DNA of 64,000 nt from Pantoea wallisii. Lineage in GTDB: Bacteria > Pseudomonadota > Gammaproteobacteria > Enterobacterales > Enterobacteriaceae. The DNA is taken from assembly GCF_002095485.1 (NCBI RefSeq), contig NZ_MLFS01000004.1, forward strand, positions 1 through 64,000, in the 5' to 3' direction. Made by a program: the position numbers and the translations under genes. The notes under the pieces are model-generated. The model searched no databases. It saw only the letters and a list, made by a program, of their open reading frames with translations, and was not told the origin of the DNA. This document shows positions 58,590 to 64,000 of the stretch, in pieces (the stretch's first letter is position 1; each line of letters opens with the position of its first letter).

Positions 58590-59585
58590 ATGTCACTCAA
58601 AGCGATTGCCGCCGCGCTCGGCCTCTCTGTCACTACGGTGAGCCGTGCGCTTAATGGCTTTGATGATGTGGCTGAAGCCACGCGCAAACGTATTGAAGCC
58701 GAAGCGGACCGGCGCGGCTATCGCCCCAATGCGGCAGCACGCCGCTTAAAGACCGGCCGCGCCAATGCGGTGGGCCTGGTGTTCCCCGTGAGCAATGCCT
58801 CGTTGAATGACAGCTTCTACAGCGAAATGCTGTTGACGCTCGATCAGTGCCTGGCCCGGCATGAGATCGATCTGCTGCTGCTACCGGATAAAAACCCGGA
58901 CCAGCAGCGCAATCTGCTGCGTATGCTGCGCAGCGGTGCGCTTGATGCGCTGATTGTTACCCACACCACACCGCACGACCCGCGCCTGTTGCGCCTGCAG
59001 CAGAAGGGTTTCCGCTTTCTCACGCTTGGCCGCAGCCGCTTACCACAGCCCTACGCCTGGTTCGATTACGATAATCACGCCGGTACGCTGCTGGCCGCGC
59101 AGCACGCCCTGCAACAGGGTTATCAAAATCTGGCCTACCTTGGCGGTAATGAACTGAGCACCTACATTCTGGACCGTCGTCAGGGGTTTATGGATGCGCT
59201 GATGGCGCGCCCGCTGTCACAGCATATGGCTGCCCTGCCGCCGACACGCCGCTCAGGCTATCAGCAAACCCGCGCCTGGCTGGCGCAGGGCAGCATCCCG
59301 GATGCCATCATCACTGACAGCAGCCCGCTTGGCGAGGGTGCTGCGATCGCGCTGCAGCAGGCCGGGCGGCTGAGCGGCGCGCAGGCCATTGCGCTGTATG
59401 TCTACGATGGTCTGCCGCATGACTCCATTATCGATGAGCCGGTTAACGCCATTCTGCAATCATCCCAACAGCGTATCGGTGAGCGCGTGGCGGAGATGGT
59501 ACTGCAACTGCTGGATAATCAGCCGCCCGAACAACTCCAGACGCTGTGGCAGCCCATGCTGCGCCTCACTTCTGACGCACAATGA
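58590..59585 (+). CDS. LacI-family transcriptional regulator
   Basis: Repressor of 331 residues. LacI helix-turn-helix at the very start (MSLKAIAAALGLSVTTVSRALNGFDDVAEATRKRIEAEADRRGYRPNAAARRLKTGR) and sugar-binding domain after. It precedes a second LacI gene by 58 bases on the same strand, so both could be on one transcript. Its own sugar operon is not next to it; the kgu genes downstream have a better match to the second regulator. A 15-base palindrome lies just upstream. Confidence 0.8.
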   Translation: MSLKAIAAALGLSVTTVSRALNGFDDVAEATRKRIEAEADRRGYRPNAAARRLKTGRANAVGLVFPVSNASLNDSFYSEMLLTLDQCLARHEIDLLLLPDKNPDQQRNLLRMLRSGALDALIVTHTTPHDPRLLRLQQKGFRFLTLGRSRLPQPYAWFDYDNHAGTLLAAQHALQQGYQNLAYLGGNELSTYILDRRQGFMDALMARPLSQHMAALPPTRRSGYQQTRAWLAQGSIPDAIITDSSPLGEGAAIALQQAGRLSGAQAIALYVYDGLPHDSIIDEPVNAILQSSQQRIGERVAEMVLQLLDNQPPEQLQTLWQPMLRLTSDAQ

Positions 59586-59643
59586 TTGCGTGCACCCCGA
59601 GCTGTGATAGTCTTCGCCTGATGCAATTATTCAGGTGTACCCA

Positions 59644-60669
59644 ATGAAAACCAGGCCGCCACGAGCCACAATCAGTGACGTTGCCCGCACGGCAAAAACC
59701 GGTAAAACCAGCGTTTCCCGCTATCTTAATGGTGAAGTGCATCTGCTTTCGCCCGATCTCAAGGCCCGTATCGAACAGGCGATTGCTGAGCTGAATTATC
59801 GTCCAAGCCAGATGGCGCGTGGCCTGAAACGCGGGCGCACACGCCTGATCGGCCTGATTATTGCTGACATCACCAACCCCTACTCTGTCGATGTGTTGAG
59901 CGGTATCGAAGCCGCCTGCCGCGCGCGCGGCTTCACGCTGCTGATGTGTAACACCAACAATGAGGTCGATCTGGAGCAGCACTATCTGCAACTGCTGAGC
60001 AGCTACCAGGTTGAAGGCATTGTGGTGAACGCCGTCGGAATGCACGAAGCGGTGCTAAACCGGCTGCAGCAGTCGATGCTGCCGATGGTGCTGATTGACC
60101 GCAAGATCCCCGATTTTGACTGTGATGTTGTTGGCCTCAACAACCCGGAAGCGGCGCAGCTCGCTACGCAACACCTGCTGGATAACGGCTACGAAGCGTT
60201 ACTGTTCCTGAGCGAGCCGCTCGGCAGCGTTAACACGCGCCGGGAACGTCTGGCCGCGTTCTTCGCTACGATAAAAAATGCGCCCCGGGTGGTGGCCGAG
60301 AACGCTGAAGTCCCGCTGCATCAGCCGTTACCGCTGGAGACCGCGCTGCGTGCTTTTCATCAGCGCCATGCTGATAAACGTTGCGCAGTGATGGCCGCTA
60401 ACGGCGCGCTGACGTTACAGGTTGCGCGTGCACTTCAACGGCTGGATCTGCGCTGGGGCGAGAATATCGGCCTGCTCGGCTTTGACGAGCTGGAGTGGGC
60501 CGCGCTGGCCGGTGTGGGGATTACCACGCTGCAACAGCCAACGTGGCAAATTGGTTACGCCGCGCTGGAGCAGGTTATCGCCCGCATTGAAGGCAGCGAA
60601 CAGCCAATTCGCGAACAGGTTTTCTCCGGTGAACTGATCGTGCGCGGCTCCAGCCAGCCGCTGCGCTAA
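59644..60669 (+). CDS. ptxS: PtxS-like LacI-family regulator of 2-ketogluconate use
   Basis: Repressor of 341 residues. N-terminal helix-turn-helix ATISDVARTAKTGKTSVSRYLNGEVHLLSPDLKARIEQAI, with the SRYLNGE stretch of the PtxS group, then a sugar-binding domain with IADITNPYSVDVLSGIEAACRARGFTLLMCNTNN. It lies next to kguE-kguK-kguT with a palindrome TGGAACCGGTTCCA between, close to the PtxS site known in Pseudomonas (TGAAACCGGTTTCA). The expected inducer is 2-ketogluconate. ATG 59644 has AGGTG upstream; a GTG at 59635 is also in frame. Confidence 0.78.
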   Translation: MKTRPPRATISDVARTAKTGKTSVSRYLNGEVHLLSPDLKARIEQAIAELNYRPSQMARGLKRGRTRLIGLIIADITNPYSVDVLSGIEAACRARGFTLLMCNTNNEVDLEQHYLQLLSSYQVEGIVVNAVGMHEAVLNRLQQSMLPMVLIDRKIPDFDCDVVGLNNPEAAQLATQHLLDNGYEALLFLSEPLGSVNTRRERLAAFFATIKNAPRVVAENAEVPLHQPLPLETALRAFHQRHADKRCAVMAANGALTLQVARALQRLDLRWGENIGLLGFDELEWAALAGVGITTLQQPTWQIGYAALEQVIARIEGSEQPIREQVFSGELIVRGSSQPLR

Positions 60670-60731
60670 CTCCCCCCTTTCTGGTTCACTTCGTGAGCAG
60701 GATCATAAATCCGGACTCTGCTGCTTTCCTT

Positions 60732-60745
60732 TGGAACCGGTTCCA
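60732..60745. promoter_or_regulatory. PtxS-type operator of the kgu operon
   Basis: Perfect 14-base palindrome TGGAACCGGTTCCA between ptxS and kguE. It differs by one symmetric base pair from the PtxS operator of Pseudomonas. A -10-like TTATAT (about 60755) follows. Confidence 0.8.
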
Positions 60746-60832
60746 TTAAGCTTTTTATATCAAATTGTCGTGGGGTCGCGGATACGGTGCGGGATTCCTG
60801 GTCGCGGTGAAAGGCGATACGGCACAAATCCT

Positions 60833-60856
60833 GTAGGGTGCGCATTCATGCGCACC
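60833..60856 (+). repeat. Short palindromic repeat, copy 2
   Basis: GTAGG followed by GTGCGCAT-TC-ATGCGCAC. It is the same element as at 17425-17448 in opposite orientation, here in the leader between the kgu operator and kguE. Confidence 0.65.
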
Positions 60857-60914
60857 GGAAAGCGGCTCAGAATATTTGCGGGAGCGCCCGACACGCTCCC
60901 GCCGCGGAGAAATC

Positions 60915-61664
60915 ATGAAAAAACCGGAAATCATTGTGGTCACGGCCGCATACGGCACGCAGCAGGTGGCAGAACTGGGCGGCCAGGCGGCGCTGCTGCC
61001 GATCATCAAAGATGCTGGCGCGGATGGCGTGGAGATCCGCCGTGAGCTGTTCAGCGATACGGAACTCACCCAGTTGCACGCGCTCGGCCACTCGATTCGT
61101 CAGCATCAGCTGAGCGCCAGCTACTCAGTACCGGAAGCGCTGTGGCTGGAAGACGGTACGCTCAACCCGCGCCTGGCGCAGTACCTGCAGGAAGCGGAGC
61201 AGCTGGGCGCGCAGCGTCTGAAGCTGGCGCTCGGATATTTTGTTGATCTCTCTGACCGTCAGTTGGTTGAGGTGCTGGCTACCTCCGGCGTGACGCTGGT
61301 AGTGGAGAACGATCAGACGCCCGCCAGTAAACTCGCCCCGATGCTGCAATTTTTCCATCGCGCCTGCGATGCCGCCCTGCCGCTGGATATGACATTCGAT
61401 ATGGGCAACTGGCTCTGGACTGGCGAGGACGCTTTACAGGCGGCGGCGCAGCTCAGCCGATATGTGAGCTACATTCATGTTAAGGCCGCGGTTCCTCACG
61501 GTGACAGTTTCCGCGCTATCGCGCTGGACGATGCGGATGATCAGTGGCGCACGCTGCTGAATGCGCTGCCTGCCGATGCACCTCGTGGCATCGAATTCCC
61601 ACTGCAGGGCGATGATTTGCGGGCGGTTACGCGCCATTACGTTGACCTGCTGCGTGCGGTGTAA
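60915..61664 (+). CDS. kguE: 2-ketogluconate pathway epimerase/isomerase-like protein KguE
   Basis: TIM-barrel protein of 249 residues of the xylose-isomerase-like sugar phosphate isomerase/epimerase family. The sequence VVTAAYGTQQVAELGGQAALLPIIKDAGADGVEIRRELF and MTFDMGNWLWTGEDALQAA (a metal-ligand region) fit KguE of Pseudomonas. Its exact role in 2-ketogluconate use is not settled. GGAG precedes the ATG at 60915; the longer frame has no support. First of kguE-kguK-kguT. Confidence 0.8.
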   Translation: MKKPEIIVVTAAYGTQQVAELGGQAALLPIIKDAGADGVEIRRELFSDTELTQLHALGHSIRQHQLSASYSVPEALWLEDGTLNPRLAQYLQEAEQLGAQRLKLALGYFVDLSDRQLVEVLATSGVTLVVENDQTPASKLAPMLQFFHRACDAALPLDMTFDMGNWLWTGEDALQAAAQLSRYVSYIHVKAAVPHGDSFRAIALDDADDQWRTLLNALPADAPRGIEFPLQGDDLRAVTRHYVDLLRAV

Positions 61665-61674
61665 GGAGTTGAAC

Positions 61675-62622
61675 ATGCAACAATCTGCTCAGCTGGATGT
61701 GGTAACCATTGGCGAAGCGATGGCGATGTTTATCGCTCAGCAAACCGGCGATCTCGCTGCCGCTGAAAGCTTTGTAAAACGCATTGCCGGCGCTGAACTT
61801 AACGTGGCCATTGGACTGGCGCGCCTCGGTCTGCAGGTGGGCTGGGTCAGCCGCGTCGGCGATGACAGTTTTGGGCGCTTCACGCTACAGCAGCTGGCAA
61901 AAGAGGGCGTTGATCACCGCTGCGTAACCACTGACAGCCACTACCGTACCGGCTTTCAGCTTAAAGCCCGCGTCGAGGATGGCTCCGATCCGGAAGTAGA
62001 GTATTTCCGTAAAGGCTCTGCCGCCAGCCATCTCTCGCCTGACGATTTTAATGCTGACTACTTTGGCAGCGCGCGCCATCTGCACCTGAGCGGTGTGTCT
62101 GCCGCTCTTTCGGAGAGCTCTCTGGCGCTCTCTCAATACGCGGCCAAAGAGATGCGCGCCCGCGGCAAAACCATCTCTTTCGATCCTAACCTGCGCCCGG
62201 TGCTGTGGCGCAGCGAAGATGAGATGCGTAAGCAGCTGAATCTGCTGGCAGAATATGCCGACTGGGTGCTGCCGGGTGAAAAAGAGGGGTGGATTCTCAC
62301 CGGTTATCGCCAGCCAGAAGCCATCGCCGATTTCTATCTGGATAAAGGCGTGCGCGCCGTAGTGATTAAAACCGGCTGCGATGGCGCATGGTACAAAACC
62401 GCTGACGGTGAAAAGGGACTGATTGAGCCGATTCGTGTGGATAATGTCGTCGATACGGTCGGCGCAGGCGATGGTTTTGCCGTGGGCCTTATCAGCGGAT
62501 TGCTGGAGGGCAAATCGCTGCCGCAGGCGATTTTACGCGGTAACAGGATTGGCTCGCTGGCGATTCAGGTCGCCGGTGACAGTGAAGGGCTGCCGACGCG
62601 CGCCGCGCTCGGCGATTATTAA
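61675..62622 (+). CDS. kguK: 2-dehydrogluconokinase-like sugar kinase KguK (PfkB family)
   Basis: PfkB-type kinase of 315 residues. It phosphorylates 2-ketogluconate to 6-phospho-2-ketogluconate in the kgu pathway. The N-terminal GEAMAMFIAQQTGDLAAAESFVKRIAGAELNVAIGLARLG and the C-terminal catalytic DTVGAGDGFAVGLISGLLEG motif are visible, the Asp being the base. The start at 61675 has AAGGAG upstream. A longer frame from 61561 lies inside kguE. The kinase could also be a KdgK relative; neighbours favour KguK. Confidence 0.85.
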   Translation: MQQSAQLDVVTIGEAMAMFIAQQTGDLAAAESFVKRIAGAELNVAIGLARLGLQVGWVSRVGDDSFGRFTLQQLAKEGVDHRCVTTDSHYRTGFQLKARVEDGSDPEVEYFRKGSAASHLSPDDFNADYFGSARHLHLSGVSAALSESSLALSQYAAKEMRARGKTISFDPNLRPVLWRSEDEMRKQLNLLAEYADWVLPGEKEGWILTGYRQPEAIADFYLDKGVRAVVIKTGCDGAWYKTADGEKGLIEPIRVDNVVDTVGAGDGFAVGLISGLLEGKSLPQAILRGNRIGSLAIQVAGDSEGLPTRAALGDY

Positions 62623-62731
62623 TACAACCGCCAGGGTACGCTGATGCGCATCCGGTAAACATGGTCTCTGTAACCCTATTATTTCGAGGCACATCAACAG
62701 AATGTGCCCGCCTCAACCAGAGGAGTCACCC

Positions 62732-64000
62732 ATGAAATCGCAGACAATCGCGCCAAAACGCTGGTGGTATATCATGCCCATCGTGTTTATCACCTACAGT
62801 CTGGCGTATCTGGACCGGGCGAACTTTAGCTTCGCCTCTGCCGCAGGGATAAACGACGATCTCGGCATTACTAAAGGCATGTCATCGCTGCTGGGCGCCC
62901 TGTTCTTCCTTGGCTACTTCTTCTTCCAGATCCCCGGCGCGGTCTACGCCGAGCGCCGCAGCGTCAAGAAGCTGATCTTCTGGTGCCTGATCCTGTGGGG
63001 CGGCTGCGCCTCGCTGACCGGTATTGTCAGCAACATTCCAATGCTGGCGGCAATCCGTTTTGTACTGGGCGTGGTGGAAGCAGCAGTGATGCCGGCGATG
63101 CTGATCTACATCAGTAACTGGTTTACCAAATCTGAGCGCTCCCGCGCTAACACCTTCCTGATCCTTGGTAACCCGGTCACCGTGCTGTGGATGTCGGTGG
63201 TTTCTGGCTATCTGATCAACTCGTTCGGCTGGCGTGAGATGTTCATCATCGAAGGCTTCCCGGCGGTGATCTGGGCGATCGCCTGGTGGTTCCTGGTTCA
63301 GGATAAGCCGGCACAGGCCAAATGGATGAGCGATGAGGAGAAAGCGGCGCTGCAGGCGCAGCTGCAGAAAGAGCAGGAGAACATCAAAGCGGTGCGTAAC
63401 TACAGCGAGGCGTTTCGCAATCGCAACGTGATTATCCTCTGCCTGCAATATTTCGCCTGGAGCATCGGCGTGTATGGCTTCGTACTGTGGCTGCCGTCGA
63501 TTCTGCGTAATGGCACACAGATGGGCATGGTCGAGGCCGGCTGGCTGTCAGCGGTGCCCTATCTGGTGGCGACCATTGCGATGATTGTGGTGTCGTGGGC
63601 GTCGGACAAGACGCAAAACCGCAAACTGTTCGTCTGGCCGCTGCTGTTGATTGGTGCGCTGGCGTTCCTCGGTTCGTATCTGGTCGGCTCCAGCAACTTC
63701 TGGCTCTCTTATGCGTTGCTGGTGATCGCCGGCGGTGCGATGTATGCCCCTTATGGTCCCTTCTTCGCCATCATCCCGGAGATGCTGCCGCGCAACGTCT
63801 CGGGCGGTGCAATGGCGCTGATCAACAGTATGGGTGCGCTGGGTTCCTTCATCGGCTCGTGGATTGTAGGCTATCTTAATGGCGCGACCGGCAGCCCTGC
63901 CGCCTCTTACATCTTTATGGGTGCTGCGCTGCTGGCTTCGGTATGGCTGACGCTGATCGTCAAGCCGGCGGAGAACAAATCGCCGCCTTTTCCCGGCGCG
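62732..64000 (+). CDS. kguT: 2-ketogluconate transporter KguT, MFS family (3' end cut by window)
   Basis: Major facilitator transporter of the anion:cation symporter family. 423 residues are in the window, with no stop codon before the end. It opens RWWYIMPIVFITYSLAYLDRANFSFASAAG, the family signature, then has about twelve hydrophobic segments and EAAVMPAMLIYISNWFTKSERSRANTFLILGNP. AGAGGAG stands before the ATG at 62732. Third gene of the operon; a reductase gene (kguD or the related ghrB) would be expected downstream. Confidence 0.82.
   Translation, partial: MKSQTIAPKRWWYIMPIVFITYSLAYLDRANFSFASAAGINDDLGITKGMSSLLGALFFLGYFFFQIPGAVYAERRSVKKLIFWCLILWGGCASLTGIVSNIPMLAAIRFVLGVVEAAVMPAMLIYISNWFTKSERSRANTFLILGNPVTVLWMSVVSGYLINSFGWREMFIIEGFPAVIWAIAWWFLVQDKPAQAKWMSDEEKAALQAQLQKEQENIKAVRNYSEAFRNRNVIILCLQYFAWSIGVYGFVLWLPSILRNGTQMGMVEAGWLSAVPYLVATIAMIVVSWASDKTQNRKLFVWPLLLIGALAFLGSYLVGSSNFWLSYALLVIAGGAMYAPYGPFFAIIPEMLPRNVSGGAMALINSMGALGSFIGSWIVGYLNGATGSPAASYIFMGAALLASVWLTLIVKPAENKSPPFPGA

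Noticed and set aside
1-64000. CRISPR arrays, rRNA operons, insertion sequences, prophage
   Set aside because: No spaced direct-repeat array, rRNA sequence, transposase or phage structural gene was seen in the window.

Overview
The window reads as a chromosomal segment of a gammaproteobacterium of the order Enterobacterales. Many genes can be aligned by eye with Escherichia coli K-12 counterparts (mtlADR, yibL, sodA, fdhD-fdoGHI-fdhE, yibF-selAB, glyQS, wecH, xylAB/xylFGH/xylR, selC, dnaTC, tag, yiaD, yiaF, yiaG, eptB), but the order is rearranged and the accessory genes differ. The GC-rich coding sequence, the 2-ketogluconate operon and the short repeats based on GTAGGGTGCGCAT point to an Erwinia/Pantoea-like member of the Erwiniaceae. 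The genus is inference.

Layout. 0.1-5.4 kb: lipopolysaccharide modification (eptB), peroxide defence (ohr/ohrR), a MESH1-like alarmone hydrolase, yiaG and yiaF. 5.5-10.1 kb: mannitol operon mtlA-mtlD-mtlR behind a row of CRP sites, then yibL. 10.1-13.2 kb: a VirK/YbjX protein, an AT-rich two-gene island that looks like a Tlde1-type (DUF2778) toxin with a membrane immunity protein, and sodA. 13.3-17.4 kb: a LacI regulator and a divergent ascorbate-type PTS with an AlsE-like epimerase, for an unknown sugar. 17.5-19.8 kb: a divergent aminotransferase/DeoR pair. 19.8-30.2 kb: formate dehydrogenase O with its maturation factors (fdhD, fdhE), yibF, and selA-selB. 30.3-36.0 kb: a ParDE pair, glyS/glyQ, wecH and a GlxA-type regulator. 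36.2-44.3 kb: the whole xylose regulon. 44.3 kb: selC, the selenocysteine tRNA. 44.5-51.8 kb: accessory genes (ParB-like orphan, AraC and Rrf2 regulators, a secreted esterase, an EpsG-like membrane protein, an acyltransferase). 51.8-58.5 kb: LacI and ROK regulators, dnaT-dnaC, two envelope proteins, tag, yiaD. 58.6-64.0 kb: two LacI regulators and the 2-ketogluconate operon kguE-kguK-kguT, cut by the window end.

Genes that work together. FdoG carries an in-frame UGA (codon 196) followed by a SECIS hairpin, and SelA, SelB and tRNA-Sec, which decode it, are all in this window along with FdhD and FdhE. Carbon catabolism dominates: mannitol, xylose, 2-ketogluconate and one unassigned PTS sugar, each with its own regulator.

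Data quality. Five conserved genes (mtlA, mtlD, wecH, xylR, yiaD) each carry one missing base. Restoring it gives E. coli-like lengths with full conservation on both sides, so these look more like sequence errors than five real pseudogenes. The best candidate for something little described is the toxin/immunity pair at 11.3-12.3 kb.
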